From contig JAVTVX010000012.1 of assembly GCA_033439265.1 (NCBI GenBank), forward strand, positions 1,229,001 through 1,293,000: a stretch of DNA of 64,000 bases, written 5' to 3'. Numbering within the stretch: position 1 is the stretch's first letter; every line of letters starts with the position of its first letter. Below are positions 12,292-26,138 of the stretch, in pieces. This DNA comes from Dillenia suffruticosa (lineage: Eukaryota > Streptophyta > Magnoliopsida > Dilleniales > Dilleniaceae). The position numbers and the translations under genes are program-made. A model generated the notes under the pieces. The model did no database searches. It saw only the letters and a program-made list of their open reading frames with translations, and had not been told where the DNA came from.

Positions 12292-13180
12292 CTTTTGTGA
12301 CTCTTGATTTGTGGAAATTGAATGATGTGCCTAAAAACAGTTGTATAAACCAAAATCTTTGTTACTAATGGTAGGGAAGCATTCCCATTTGAGTCTCCGT
12401 CTGGTAGGAAAACCTTAAAGATTGCAAGTAATTAGACTATTGTCGTTGTTATTATGCTCTGGGAATGGAAGATAATTGAATCACCCGGTGGTGGGGGTGT
12501 TTGAAAAGTAATTGAATCACATCGGAAATACAAAATATAACTGATTTTGAATTTTAATACAATTCATGGATCACTCTCTCTCCCATGTCAATCAAGAGAG
12601 AGGGAGACACGATCATCTCCAGGTTTCCATTATTGAAATGAATAAAACTGAGAATTTTTGTGACAAAAACGATTTTAGTGAATTTATGAGATTTCCTGAC
12701 TTGTATGGTTGGGTTGCTGACTGTTTGGCATTTTCTAGAAATGAATTTGGTAATTTGGATAGAAAAGTGATTGAAATCGACCAGAGAAGAAGTTCTAGAA
12801 ATTATAATTACTTTGTCATCTCAGAATTCGGGGAAATTGAGGTCAATTGAGAAGCTACACCAAATAATGCATGTGGTGCTATGACTCCTTTTTATTTTTA
12901 GAAAAGGCTTGCTTATGGCAGAGTTTGCTGACGAACATGAAGTTTCAGATTTTTTTTAGGAGTTGTCTTGTTTCTATTTCCAGCACTTTTTCCCCTTTCG
13001 ATCCCTCTTATTTTCTTTTTTTTTTTTTTTTGTTTTTTTCCTTCTCTTTGGTGAAACCAGGAGTGGGAGAATAAATCTCAAAAGAAGAAAAAGAAAAGAA
13101 AAAAAAAAAGAAAAGATAGAGAGATGTCATTTACAAGTCATGTGATAAAGAAGGGAAGAGAGATCAAGAATGAAGTAACA

Positions 13181-13372
13181 ACGGACGGTTGGCATAACGG
13201 GTAGATCGTTACGTCTCTTAATTAAGGTCACGAATTTGATTCGCGATTTGAGCATGGAGTTTAGGAGACCCCTATTCCCTAAGAGGGATTTCAGTCGGTC
13301 GATCCAGATTAATCGAGATGAAACTCCAGATACCGAGTGATAAACCAAATCCAAGTGCACCCAAAAAAAAAA
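13181..13372 (+). repeat. SINE, tRNA-derived head, copy 1
   Basis: The head reads like a tRNA-related pol III promoter: an A-box-like GGTTGGCATAACGGGTAGA, then a B-box-like segment (AATTTGATTCGCG). The body contains CCAGATTAATCGAGATGAAA followed by CTCCAGATACC, and the copy ends in an A-run followed by GAGAGAG. The same 3' core recurs at 17475-17667 and 48407-48617. That core resembles the conserved 3' region (Angio-domain) reported for angiosperm SINEs. Confidence 0.6.
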
Positions 13373-14599
13373 AGAGAGAGACTAAGAATGGAGTGGCCAT
13401 GGCTCAGCGGATGAGGAAGGGATGAAGGGTGGAGTGATCATCAACCATCTGGCATTGTCCATTGGTCTCTCTCTCTCTCTCCATCTCTCTCTTGTTATGG
13501 CCGTGTGGGTGGGGGGAGGCTGCGTTTATAACGTTTCGAGCAATGGTAAAGGATTTCAAAGTAAAACCCTACTAAAATAAAATTGAGTAACATGTCCGAT
13601 TTTTCATGAATTAAATATGTATCCAAGCCATCCCGATTGTTTAATTAAAAACCCGCCCTTGATCCTCCTCACCTCATATTTCAAGCAAAAAAATCACAAT
13701 CACATTAGATTAGCCGAAAATCCTTTGAATCGGATCAGATTTCGCCATCCTTGGTATCAAATCCTAAACCCACCCTTTTGGAAATTAAGACTGCCATAAA
13801 CTTTAAAAAGTAGTTGAGCCTATTAAATAAATAGCTTCCGCTCTAATTTAATCACTTAATGATAAATTTTTGTTTGGCCCTCTAATATTGATTTTATAAC
13901 CATTTAATTGCCTAGTTCAAAATGTGCCCAATGTCTTATGTATATTTATTTATTAATAAAAGAAATCCTTCCATTAATATTTTTTATAAATTCTATTAAT
14001 CTTATTATTAGATATTTCACGTGACACGGTTATATTTTGGAATTGAAATTTATTAAATCCCATAGTCTACAAAAATTAAAAAATAAAAACAAAATAAAAA
14101 ATTATCTTAGGGTTGGTTTGTGCCTATGATGAAATATAATGTGTAGCGAGACATCTATTCATATAAAAAAAATTAGCATAAATTATAATGAAAGTATATT
14201 AGGTTTAGATTTGAGCCCTCTTTCGTATTATTTTATTCATAATATTTTTTAATATATGCAAAAAAATTAAATAAAAATATTAAATAGTTCTTTGTTAATT
14301 GATAAAATACTATGTAATTATAATCTATTTATTCAAAAAAAATAAACTTAGATTTTCATAAAATTATTTTTGAAAAATGTCAACTTGGCTCTATTTTATC
14401 TTAAATTAATCCTATTTTAATTTTATTTTACTTATAATATTTTTAATTAAAAATTATTATAATCTTAATTTCTTGTATTAAAAATAAAAATTTTATCTAT
14501 ACCCATATCAATGCAAACACATAAGAAAAATAAATTGTTACATTCAAATTTTGCTAAATCCCTTTTTTTTTTAATATTATCTGTGCCAGCTGTCCATGC

Positions 14600-14860
14600 A
14601 ACGGCTCTTGGTTTTTTTTAATATAAACATCAGACTTCTTAAATACAATCGAATCCCTAACTTGACCGGGGTCTTCCCCCTGTCCTCTGAACTGCTTTTT
14701 GCATACCCCCTTATCAAGAATCGAATTTTGAGTCTTGGTAGTAGTAAAACGATGTTGAAAGAGTTTCCTTCCGATTGGAACTCGACAACAACTTAGACAA
14801 GATTAATCGGAGTAAAATTCTGAATGTTTGACGGTGAATCAAGTCAAAGGAACCAAAAAA
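14600..14860 (+). repeat. SINE-like repeat, copy 2 (diverged)
   Basis: The 3' part has ACAAGATTAATCGGAGTAAA followed by ATTCTGAA, close to the 3' core of the other SINE copies here, and an A-rich end near 14856. A B-box-like ATCGAATTTTGA lies upstream. The head is too diverged to define its start. Confidence 0.3.
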
Positions 14861-16115
14861 GAGACAACAAAAGCTGATTTCCTTATTGGGCTATGTAAGT
14901 GAAGAAATTAATGAAGAGAAGATGGTAAGTCTGGAGTAGAATGGGCATTTCCACATTGGGCTCCACAGCCTCTGCTCGATTTTGAAGTCGCATACCTTCT
15001 TCATATTTGACACTTTACTCCCTTCACTTCACCCGCACAAAGTGCATCTAATTTCACACAATCGAATGGCTCTGATTTCACACAATCAAATTACTTCAGA
15101 GCCCCAAGCATCTCCACCTACTCACCTGCACAAAGCCCACGCGAAACCAGTTTTGCACTCATAAAATGTAAAATCGCATTAATTTTTTTTAAATAAATAA
15201 ATTTAAAAAATTAAGTCTTCTCTTTAAAAAAATCAAAATTAATTTTTTTCTATCTATTTCTAAAATTAAGCACGCTGATTTTTTTCTCTTTTAAAAAACT
15301 AAAATTTACTTTCTTTCTTTAAATATGAATATATTAATTTTTTCTTTCTAAAAATCGATTAATTCATATTCTCTCTCTAAATATATTTATTTTAAATTTT
15401 CTCCTTTTTAAAAAATCAATTTAGTTTCTCTCTCTCTCGCACAGAAAAATTCAGGCCTCACACTTGGTATCACTCATCCCTTATTTTTGAATTGTATATT
15501 CATCATTCGTCGGATCATACACAATGGATAAATTCAGATAGTTATGTATACAATAGGTTTTTGGTAAAATTTTTTAAATTTTGGTTATCTAAGAAAAATT
15601 ATTTAATAAGTTTATGAATTTTTTAATGAATAAAATAAAAAGGAAAATTCCAGAGCCCATTGTATATGGGAGCCCGCTGTATGGTAAGATGATGGAGAAT
15701 CTTTATAGATGGCAAAAGGTATTTGATTGGCCATGAACATGGAAAGGGGAGTAATTAACTGAATAAAAAATTCCCACGCAAAAAACGCCCAGCAACCGAG
15801 GACAGAACCAGATCACTTCATCGGACGGCCAAATCCGAGGTCTTATGTAAAACTTACCATGAGCATGCTCATATCTATTGTCAAAATTAACCTAAATACT
15901 AACAGCTGTCAATGAACGATTAGGCCGATCTCATCCTGCATACATTACGCATCAGGGAATAATTCGAAGCGGCAAACTCGTAATTAAATGCAAATCTTAT
16001 ACCCAATTTAGTACACCTAAATCTCATCACACGGGTTAAAAAAAGAGGACGAGATATGTAGATTTCTTCGTGGTGTTATCGGAAATTCGAAAAACAAAAA
16101 AATCTAGAGAGAGAG

Positions 16116-17353
16116 ATGGCCGCAGAGGGTGGACAAGTTATCAGTTGCCACACCGTTGAAGTCTGGAATGAACATTTCAGCAAGCACATCGATGATCCCA
16201 ACAAACTGGTACTTACAATCCTCAAAGTTTCTTTTTTTTTTTTAAATTATAATGTCTGATTTATATTCTAAACGTTTGATCTTGTTCTGGGTCGGCCATA
16301 AACATGATTAAAACCATGATTCCTCAAATGGGTATGTTTTGATTTCTTATAATTCTGTCCAATTTGGTTTAAATTTTCTATTAGAAGAAATAAAAAAATT
16401 GTGGGGGTTTGCTCTGTCCTGTGATGGTGACATTTTCTGAAACCTCTGACTTTGTTGATTTGGTTATAGTTTAAGACTGATGTATGACGTTTGGTGCTTC
16501 AAAGATATTTGTACGAGTAAAGGATTGAACCGTTTGATGGGTATGTTTTCATTTGTGTGGGTAACTGATTTATCAAAATTTTTCATTCGAAATAATGCAG
16601 GGAAATGATTGTACGTACTGGGGTTTGTGGTTTGGTTATGTGGTTCGGGTTATGGCCTTCCTTGGAATAAGGGCAGAGGGTTCTAAAGTATTATCCCCCC
16701 CAAATTTCAATTTTACCCTTAATTACCCTATGATATATTTGACTTTTAAAGGATAATTTACTCAATAGTTTTTCAAACTTTTCTTTTTAAAAATTTTTTG
16801 TGTAATAATCTTAATAGACAATTGAAGTGGAAAATGGGAGCATCTGGTAGTTTTTTGTTTTCAAAATTGTTTTGATCATACGATGTGTCTTGGCAGCTTA
16901 TGTCTGACTGTGTTTTTTGTTATGTATGTTCACACTTTGGTCATAGAGTAAGACGTGTTGAGACCACACCCTCTGCGTCGTCCCTCACTTGTAGTACTAT
17001 GGATTCGAGTCCTTACCGTCTGCCTTCTTGCAAAGAAATTGGAAAAAACAAAAAGATGCGTTGAGGTTTCAAAACAAGAAATTTTTCTTGCATCTACGAT
17101 GATTGGTTTTGATTAATATGGAAGCATCATCCGACTAGCATAGACCAATTGGTGACTGATGCTTATAATGACCGAAAATGACGTTTCATAGAAAACAATG
17201 ATGATTTTCAACAATTGGGGACAACATTAGCTTCTTTTACTTTGCTGACTTTGATTGATAGATAAGCATAGTTTGTCAAATTCTGTCTTAGAGTAGAATA
17301 AAGGCTTTAAACCTGGTGAAAAAGGACCCTTCCTTCACAGCCAGAGAGAGGGG

Positions 17354-17429
<76 letters not shown>

Positions 17430-18589
17430 TAATTTATGCTTTGAAGCATCTCTCTTTGTCGTGGTCTTTATTAACTTTTTTTTTTTATCTGGAACTTTCG
17501 GTATTCGAGGCTTTGTCCCGACAAATCCGGAATCGACCTGACTGTCGGGTCTCATTTGAGAGAGGTCTCCCAACATTGTTTTCTCCATACCCAGTAGAAA
17601 TCAAACTCCTGATCTTATTAAGGGACGAAGGCGTCCTTCCCACCTGCACCAACCAAGTGTTGGTTTTATTTACTGCCCATCACTTCTGCTGGTTTTGATT
17701 GACACATTTGTTCTTTACAACCTTGTAACAGACAAGATGCTCATCTTTTGCTAGATAACAGAATACAGTGAGGTTTTCTTCTAAAGCATGTAGCATTTTT
17801 TTAAAACGTTTTCACAGGGTTTGTTCTACGATACTTCTGACAAATGAAAAATTATCGTGTTCATGTTGAACTACTCCCCTAAAATGGAACATGATACTGA
17901 ACTTATTATTTTAAAATTGTATTGAAGTTTTTTTAACTTTGGTATCATTCGGTTCATGCCATATTGGTTTGTGTTCCCTGCCCATGCCTCATTGGTACTG
18001 TCCATCTGAGTCCTAAATCAATTCCTCAACTATGTTGGATAGGGAAGAACTAAGCCTACATCTTAATGTGTTATCTAAAAAAATTTGTGTATGTTAACAT
18101 CTAGTTTGCAGCATAGAAACAATCTTAAAAATTGGACATTTGTACCTTTTGAGTAGTGATCATTATTATTTTCCATCAGAAAACCAATCTCTCTCTCTCA
18201 CATGGACACTTTGCTGTGAAATTGCAGGTTGTCATTGATTTTACCGCATCCTGGTGTGGTCCATGCCGATTCATTGGACCCTTCTTTGTGGAGATGGCTA
18301 AGAAATTCACTGATGTTGTCTTCCTTAAGGTGGATGTCGATGAGCTGAAGGTATTAAACATGTTTTAAAAATTTAACAACTGCTTGTAATGCATTCATTT
18401 ATATTATTGTGAACTCTAGGTTAACTGACTGTCAAGAAATCATTGTTGCAGACGGTTGCTGAAGAGTGGCACGTTGAGGCCATGCCGACCTTTTTGTTCA
18501 TTAAGCAGGGGAAGCAGGTGGAGAAGGTTGTCGGAGCTAAGAAAGAGGAGTTGGAGCAGACCATTGTGAAGTATGCCTCTGCAGTTTAA
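16116..18589 (+). CDS. Thioredoxin h-type
   Basis: This is a cytosolic thiol-disulfide reductase, reduced by NADPH-thioredoxin reductase. Three exons (16116-16208, 18228-18350, 18452-18589) join in phase 0 at both junctions to 117 residues, typical of subgroup I h-type thioredoxins. There is no transit peptide. The active site WCGPC is at 40-44 inside [15 protein letters not shown], and the cis-proline loop EAMPTF has Pro84. The start follows the usual short [17 protein letters not shown] leader. Residues 46-51 read FIGPFF where most relatives have FIAPFL, a conservative change. Intron 1 is 2.0 kb and contains a long GA microsatellite and a reverse-strand SINE. As I recall, Arabidopsis TRX1 is also a neighbour of RTH. 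Confidence 0.96.
16945..17060 (+). repeat. Possible SINE head fragment
   Basis: A short stretch in thioredoxin intron 1 contains GGATTCGAGTCC, a good pol III B-box, followed about 40 bases later by an A-rich end. No tRNA cloverleaf can be drawn. It may be a truncated SINE of another subfamily. Confidence 0.3.
17354..17426. repeat. (GA)n microsatellite
   Basis: About 36 uninterrupted GA units lie in thioredoxin intron 1, next to the 3' (A-rich) end of the reverse SINE at 17475-17667. Such length usually means high length variability. Confidence 0.95.
17475..17667 (-). repeat. SINE, copy 3, reverse orientation
   Basis: Read on the minus strand, it has an A-box-like TTGGTTGGTGCAGGTGGG, a B-box-like GGAGTTTGATTTCT, then the 3' core (ATTCCGGATTTGTCGGGAC... 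CGAATACC) and an A-run (the T-run at 17478-17487 on the plus strand). The core aligns with the copies at 13181 and 48407. Confidence 0.5.
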
Positions 18590-20433
18590 TAAAAGATTTA
18601 CTTCTTATAAGTTGCTTAAGGAGGAGAGGCTTTGGACCATATATGCTGTAATCATTTGAACCACTTTACATAAAACTACTCGATGTTTTCGGTTTCCCTG
18701 ATCTCAAGTCATATGTCAAAAAAATATATACTTTCCGTCTATGTTTGCTCTGGGGTTTATGATTTTTCAACATTTTGCAATACATGTTTCTGTGGTGTGT
18801 ATGAATGTACACACAACCTATGTAGCATATGCTTTATCTTGGCACGGAAAGAAGTAGGCCCAATCATGAGAAAGTAGGTTATCAGGGTCATGTTTTTGCG
18901 GGGGAATAGATTCAAAGAAAGTGGGGTCAAAAGTGACAATAGTTAAAGCATGGGCGATAGAGCACTAAGGTTATAAAGGAAAGAATAATGTCATTTTCTT
19001 TACATTGACAGAGTCCCCTTTTTTATTTCCCTCACATTTTCGGGAGCCCTATTTAGGAATGGCTTTTCTTAGTATAAGTGTAATTTTTTCTATATCCAAA
19101 TTTTGAATGTGAGATTTATTCAAGTATCTAGTTGAGTCTCCCCTTATTGTTTTGTTGCCTACTGCTTTTGCTTGGATTGGGTACATTTGCAAGAAATGTG
19201 TACCCCTTTCCTGTGAAATTTGACTCAGTTAAGTTTGTCTGCTTGAGAATGGGAAACTGACAACCCTTGGACCTAGGTAAACCAAGGATAGAAAACTTTT
19301 GGCTTCATTTGAAATACATTTGACTAATTCAAAATTATTTAAATTTGAAAGATTCTATTTTTTTTATTTATAAAAATTGTTAGATAAGATTTAATCCATT
19401 TGATTTATGATTCATTCGGTTATATAGCATTACTTGTAAACCAAGTCTGGTGGCGCACTGTTTTGTTTCTTCCTCTGGAGGGTTTATGGTTCATGCCTCC
19501 TTTTGTTTTCTTTTACAAATCTAACATTTTGGTTGCAAACCAAAAATGTAGAAATGTTTTGCGAGTACAGATTCACACTCGGAGTAGGCTTTTGAGTGGG
19601 ATCAATATGCCTTTACCTTACTCGTGGGGTGTAGCTTGGAGGTGATAATAGGGGTTGACCTTGGTTTGGTTCTGATACTTGAAAATGGTGAAGACATAGT
19701 CTTCTGTATCATTAGTTTGAGAGATGCAATCAACACCGTACATGGTCGAGCAGAAAAAGTCTCTGATTTATGTACCTTATAATTGATGAGGTAGACATTG
19801 CCCTCTATCGTTTCAAAGAAGGGGCTTCGTCTATGTGTAGCGGAGCTTAACCTCTATCTCTTTTAGTTCTGCAGATCGATTTGAGTCGAGCAAGAAAGTG
19901 GGTTAGAACCAAAACCCTATTAAGCGAGCAGTGACAATCATTGGACAGAAAACAAGACTTCTCAATTTCACCAGAAACTGCACAATGAAACAACGTTGTT
20001 GATACCAGGATCCACCCCTTGGACATCAAACATGGTCAAGGATTAGTTTCCCTCCATAGCACAACAAACACATGCATCACATAGATTTCTTCACACAACT
20101 TCAACCCTTAAAACAAAAAAAAAAGGATTCATTTCCCAGTACCCTTTTCTGGTTAAAAGGCAGGGTACCAGAAATCGAAATCCAATGTTAGGGTCCTCAA
20201 TGCAGAACCCGGAAAATGAAAAACAGAAAATCTAAAAACTAATCCCCCTAAAAATCACTAAATGTACAGAAGCCGAGCTGACTTTGGCACCCAACAAACA
20301 CCTAAATAAATATAACACTACACCAATCTAACTAGAATACATTTTACCTGTACTTCTTTTATTCTTCTCGGTTGCTTCTCTTGCTTGCAATGTATAGTAA
20401 GTAATTAGATGCATTATATGCTGCACAATACCA
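18590..20433. other. Convergent spacer between thioredoxin and beta-galactosidase
   Basis: The two genes point at each other, so the spacer holds both 3' UTRs and their polyadenylation signals. I see no gene, RNA or transposon. Open frames here are short and without domains. Confidence 0.5.
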
Positions 20434-23400
20434 TTAACCTCGCAAAGAAGAACACACAGCCTCAATGGATAATCGTTTCAACACATTAGGGCAAGGGTCT
20501 TGCCCAAAGTTAATGTTTGATATGGTCACTGAGCACCTCCTTTGTCCTATACATTTCTGTGTGGAGTTTAAAGGGCAAAGACAAAACATGTTAGAATGGT
20601 CATTTTAATCTTAGGGCTTAGGTAAAAGGATCTTTGATCATTACCTTCTCTATGATAGCGTAAGAGGATGGGGCGTGGCAAGTTCCTTGCTGATAATTCC
20701 CACAAGTCCCTGAAGGAGTTCCAAAACTTGCGAATTTGATAGAAGAAATTACTTGGTCACAAGCACAACGTAGGTGAACCTTAGGCCTCCGGAACTCTTC
20801 TGGTTTCCCGTAGCTCTCAATGTGCCAATTCTTGATCATTGGGTGATATTCAGCAACTTCAGCACAAACACCCGACGCGGATTTCTTCACAAGTGAAATA
20901 CTTGAGGGATCCCCTCCAAGTTCCTCGAAAATTACAAGCAAATTCTGACCTTGTAACCAAGAACGCGGCACATGGTACCTGAAAACCAAACTCATTTTAG
21001 GCTATTATGACAATCAAAGACTCATTAAAACACTCAAAGTAACACAAGAACAGAATCCCAGTTACCATCTCTGGGTTGGTTGACCGCATCCAAGTTGACA
21101 TTTTGGAGGCCTAAATGTCCCCGAGTAACTGCATCCATTACAGCTTCCAGAAGCATATGCCGTCCAGTATCTTCCTATACTTTTCCCATTGATCCATACT
21201 TGACCTTTCCCCATACTTCCCATGTCCAAAGCCAATGGCTCATCTCCATCAGGAGCATTAAAATAAGCCTGCAAAAGTTCAACCAACACTTCAATCTACA
21301 ATCCAAAGGTTCAAAACCTTAGTGAGCCAATATAAGAATCACTCGCCTTATACCTTATGCCATGTTAGTGGCTGCTGCGTCTGAACAGCTAAAGAACCCT
21401 GCATCCATTCAACTGAAGAAATACCGTTGGGAGAGACAAGATTCATTGCCTCTCCCTTAAGACCAACCTGTAAAAGGAGAAAATTGTGAGCCAACAACTC
21501 CTTTGTAGCATAATATGTGCAGTACAAGATGGAGATAGGGGTTTTGAACCTGGTAAGTCCACTTCTGCCAGGATAGATCCCATTTTCCTTGGTCAAGCCC
21601 TTGTAGTGCAACTGGTCCTAGGATTCCTGTGTTCCAGGTCTCATAGTGTCCTCCGATGTTCTTCAACAGCAAACAAAATTATATCACTCACTCCGAACGC
21701 AGATGATATCCATATTAGAGAGATTTACACAACAATATGCACTAAACCACTAAAAGCTTATCATAAGTAGGAAGTATCAGTAAAAAAGACGACGACAAAG
21801 AACTAACTGGCAATCCAACAGCCACACTTAACAATGCAATTCTGTTTGTTCCGGCACATAGATTAGCCTTCCCTGTATACGTGAATCTTCTGTTCTCCCT
21901 TGTTCCAAAGGCAGATCCTGCAACAATTTTTGGATGGATTCAATTATTGCCGCAACTAAAATATGCGGTTAGATGGAAGAAGAAGAAGAAGAAGAAGAAG
22001 AAGAAGAAGAAAAGGTCATCATATTTGTAATTAATGTACCAGAGAGCTTGCCATTGACAAAGACATGAACAGCATGGCCTGTAGATTCAACTACGAGAGT
22101 TGGTAGTTGACCATTCCGCAGAAAGGATTCAGATGAACTAATATCAACACTGTCACATGTACAACAGACACCATAAAAAATGAAAGCGTTATGCTTATTG
22201 AGACATCTACCGAAGAACCTAGCAGCACATGTACTTAAGAATGTGAAATCTTACCTAGTTATGTACCATAGATAATCACTGGTATCTCTTGTTACATTTA
22301 TCTGCTCGAGCAGGCCTTGGGCAGTGAATGTCAAGCTGTCGTCTAAAGCAGTAAGATCTTCATTATAAGACTCCCATGAAAACATCGCAGTGTTGCTTAG
22401 CAACATTTCCATCTTTGATGTTTGAACTCCAATTTTTGCAGTGTTGTAGACGGCATTTCTGCAATCAGGGAGAATGCTGATAGACCAAGGAGGTAAGTTA
22501 TAGTGCATGTTATTGAACATCACTCTGGAGGCAGACTTTGTGTCATAGTTTGAGAGAAAAGCTGCACATTCTCCGGACTCAGCAGAATATACATGGGCCT
22601 GAAATACAAAGCTAGAATCAGGAAATAACTCTGTGCAGCTCAACAACCAGATAAGGGAATGGAAATAGAGAGAGCCAAACCTGTTGAAAGGGCCCTAATG
22701 AAGTAACAATAGGGTCAACTGAGACCAAAGCTCGCTCACATAGCTTAATAGCCCTGTGAAGCTCCTTCAAATGACCATATTTTGGTTGCCTGACTAAACC
22801 TATCAACCAAAGCTTGGAAGTAGTTAACTACAAAGCTATGAAGCACAGGCATGGTGGCATGATGAAATTATAAAAATTAAGAACTATTATACGTTATAAA
22901 GTATTGCCTATCAAAGAACTGCATTCCGCACGAACATGACACAGGCATAGTCAAGTGTGGTGCTACGTAGCTATAAAGTCATTTCCAAGCACAAGGTAAA
23001 TTATGTATGTCAAACATTTAGCGTCACAGGCTAGAAAGTCTTGAGTTTCACCACTGGCCCTATGACTTCATGCCAGATCTTAGGGGACCAAGTGCTTGGT
23101 GCCCATTCACATGATGCGATGAACCGCTTAGGGTTTCGACATTTACAAAAGATTTGATATTTCAATTAACCATAAATTTTTGGATTCTTACCATATTCAT
23201 CGATTGGAGCATCATAATCATAGCTAGTAGTGATGAAGGGGCCTCCAGCAGAACGACCAAAATTGGTCCCTCCATGATACTATTTCAAAAGCCATACCAA
23301 CAAACTTTAGTCTTACAAGTAGGTCAATAGGCCAATGACTACAAAAAACAAACACATCATAACACCTTTGAAGGATGGGCACACAAATGAAGGTCAGGAC

Positions 23401-25193
23401 ACAGACGTAGCAGCACGATAAAATTTAAAAAATGTTACACTATTTTAACTTACATGGAGTTGTATCACGTCATGTCCAGAGAATATATATATAGCATGAA
23501 CAAGACAAATAAACTCATTTTTGGAAGTGTGGTAGCATAACATAAGACTTACCATATAGTAATTTACAAATGATCCTCCTTTCTGAATGAACTTAGCTAC
23601 AGCAAATGCCAGATCCTGAACGGGCCTCTGGTGAGTTGGACCACCAAACTCCGTAAACCTTCCACATTTTCCAAAACAAACAAACGTAAAATGAGCAAAT
23701 TCAGATCAATGCATACAAAATTGCAAAAAGAAATCACATCCATACATACCAACCACTCCAAGCTTCGGTCCAAATGGTGGGTTTGTAGGGCTTGTTAGGA
23801 CAGAAATTGTCACAATAGAAACCATTGCATGTGTTTATCTGTCACCGGCATGTACCAAGAAACACTTTACAATAGTTTGAGTATGTATGTATTTACATAT
23901 GTCTCGGTGTGAACAAAAAAAAAAAAAATTAAACAGATGGAAAAAACTAAGTGGCATTGCTCACCACTGGATCTGGGGCATCTTCTTCCTTGCACATCAC
24001 CCACGGGGCACCAGTCCCTAATCTAACAGCCATATTTGCGGCCCAAGTCATGTATTGCCGGCCAGCATAGCCTAATGTCTTGCCTTGTGGCCCATACTCG
24101 TTCTCAATCTGTTACATTTGTCATGATATTGTAAACATTAACGACTATCTATTAAAAATTAAGGGGACATAATCAAAGATGTCATTATACCTGAGAAAGG
24201 ATTATAGGACCACCCTGCGACTCAAACAGATTTTCACTCTTCATTAAACCAACAATTTTTTCTGTAAATCCTTGCATTGCCTTCTGCAGTAGAATAAGTA
24301 GTCATTCAGAAATTCTTGTAATTAATTTTTTTCTTTATCTGTCTGGAATTTCTATTTGTCAAGATTAAATCAACTTGCAAACAGAAATAAGTAATTTAGT
24401 AAACCTTGAAAGGCTCGTTGTCTGTTCTGAAGCTGATTCCAGGAACATACTTAAGCCAAACAGGAAATCCCCTGCACCATGAATGATACACGGTCCAATT
24501 GACTAACCAAGAGAGAGAAGGTGGGGTTGGGAGGAAAACCAGTTTGTGATCTGTAAAATTTCTGAGACAGGGAAAAAATTAAAGACATTACCCAAAATTC
24601 CATTCTGCACAAACATAAGGTCCAATGCGGAGATGAGCATAAAGCCCAGCTTTCTGTACAGTCTTTAAGAATCTGACTAAATCATACCTTCCTTCAAAAT
24701 TATACTGCACACACACCAATGACCACACCACCGACACCGTCAAACAAGTGAAATCAACCATGAATTTCAAGGGAAAATTCGAGGAAAAAAGAAATAAAAT
24801 GAAGAGAACTTAAGTACAGACATACATTGCCAGGAGAAGGCTCATGTACATTCCAAAAAACATATGTGTCAATAACATCAAGACCTCCATGTTTAGCCTT
24901 CATTATCAGATCTTCCCACATCTACACACATTTTCAACATTAAAACAAACAAAAACCTAGAAATCAAAACATGTTTTTGACAAAAACCAGATGAGGAAAA
25001 ATGAAAATGGGATGATTTGGCTTACTTCAGGAGTGCTTCTTGGGTAGTGAATAGAGCCAGAGATGAGAATTCTCCTTTGCCCATCAATCGTAATAGCTTT
25101 TCTATCATAACTAACACTACACTGGATCTGTTGCTCAAACATGTACAAGCATAGGAATGAGAGCAGCAGCTTGGAAACGGAGCTAGTTTCCAT
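20434..25193 (-). CDS. BGAL3: Beta-galactosidase, GH35, BGAL3-type with C-terminal lectin domain
   Basis: This is a secreted cell-wall glycosidase that removes terminal beta-galactosyl residues from pectic galactan and arabinogalactan side chains. Eighteen exons join in phase to 843 residues: 25026-25193, 24826-24921, 24592-24704, 24405-24471, 24191-24283, 23965-24108, 23750-23838, 23553-23658, 23192-23279, 22681-22799, 22255-22598, 22040-22149, 21808-21917, 21550-21660, 21354-21467, 21066-21268, 20645-20978, 20434-20556. A signal peptide covers about 1-25. The catalytic acid/base is Glu183 in IENEYG and the nucleophile is Glu252 in WTEAWSGW. Beta-sandwich domains follow, and the last ~90 residues form a cysteine-rich SUEL lectin domain (VHLRCACDQ..., [14 protein letters not shown]). 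The match to Arabidopsis BGAL3 is close throughout, including [17 protein letters not shown]. No disruption is seen. Confidence 0.96.
21977..22011. repeat. (GAA)n microsatellite in BGAL3 intron 12
   Basis: About 11 GAA units lie between exons 12 and 13 of the beta-galactosidase gene. It resembles the GAA tract in the phosphatase gene. Confidence 0.9.
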
Positions 25194-25499
25194 GGTTCAC
25201 TTCAATCAACCCACAACACAAACACGACGCCCTCTCTCCCTTCAAAATTTCTAGAGAGAGAGAGAGAAAAGAGATTTGGGGTGAGATTTTGCGTATGGTA
25301 CAACTTGGTGTTGGGTAGCGGGAGCGTCCATAACTACCCTGGACAACCACACACAAACCGGTGAAGTCTGAACACAGCCAGCAAACATAATGTTTAATTT
25401 TTATATATACACAAATAATTTATTAACATGTGTCTAGTTAGTCATCTCTGCGTGACATTAGCTCAAAACTTTTGCAAAATTAAGAGAGAGAGAGAGAGG

Positions 25500-25531
<32 letters not shown>

Positions 25532-26138
25532 GGGAGAGAGAGGAAATTAATGGTAAACTCTAGTGCTGACAAACAGAAAAGGAAGAGAGAAGTTCAAATA
25601 GTAAAATCTGATATACTTTAATCAGCTTTGAGATTGTGATTTTAGTGGCAGAGAGTGTTTAGCACGCGTTTACAGAATGTAATGACAGCCATTTTCGCGG
25701 GTCTCTCTTCTTTTGTTTTTTTTTTCCCTCGGTTAAAGTTTGTTCATGTGCCGAGAAAAATCTTAATTTTAGATTCAAAATTAAATTAATCTTTAATTGA
25801 AATAAATTTTTAATTATTTCAAATCAAAATATTTGATTATTTAAATTAATATTATATCAATACTATTTTTAAATTATTTTTTAATAAAGAGATTTTATTA
25901 TTTCGCATAACACTGACATGACTTTGTTATATTTATTTAATATTAAATTTGAGATTTTGATTTGATTTTAAAATTATCGTAGTTTAATATTTTAATAATT
26001 CAATTTGCAATATTTATTATATAATTTATTTTCTATTTTTTTTTAATGAGTCAATTGAAAGTTGTGACGCATGAGGCGAGTAAAATTTTTGCCGCAAGTG
26101 TGGATGCACAGCAAATTTCTGCCCTATAAGGGTGAGGG
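25194..26138. other. BGAL3 upstream region
   Basis: This is the leader and promoter side of the beta-galactosidase gene. GA/CT tracts lie at 25252-25268 and 25485-25541. A TATATA stretch near 25402-25409 is about 200 bases before the start codon and could be a TATA box on the minus strand. Beyond 25720 the sequence is AT-rich without features. Confidence 0.45.

Larger units (their letters stand above)
12292..16115. other. Spacer between RTH and thioredoxin
   Basis: This 3.8 kb stretch holds the RTH 3' UTR, two SINE-like insertions (13181-13372 and about 14600-14860), several T/A and CT-rich runs, and long AT-rich tracts (13800-14580, 15170-15420). A 94-codon open frame at 12566-12850 has no recognisable domain. 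The last 400 bases before 16116 should include the thioredoxin promoter. Confidence 0.5.

Noticed and set aside
12566-12850. 94-codon plus-strand frame downstream of RTH
   Set aside because: No domain, no splice context and no similarity I recognise; it probably lies in the 3' flank of RTH.
16945-17060. Possible tRNA gene because of a good B-box
   Set aside because: No acceptor stem or anticodon arm can be formed; kept only as a weak SINE fragment.
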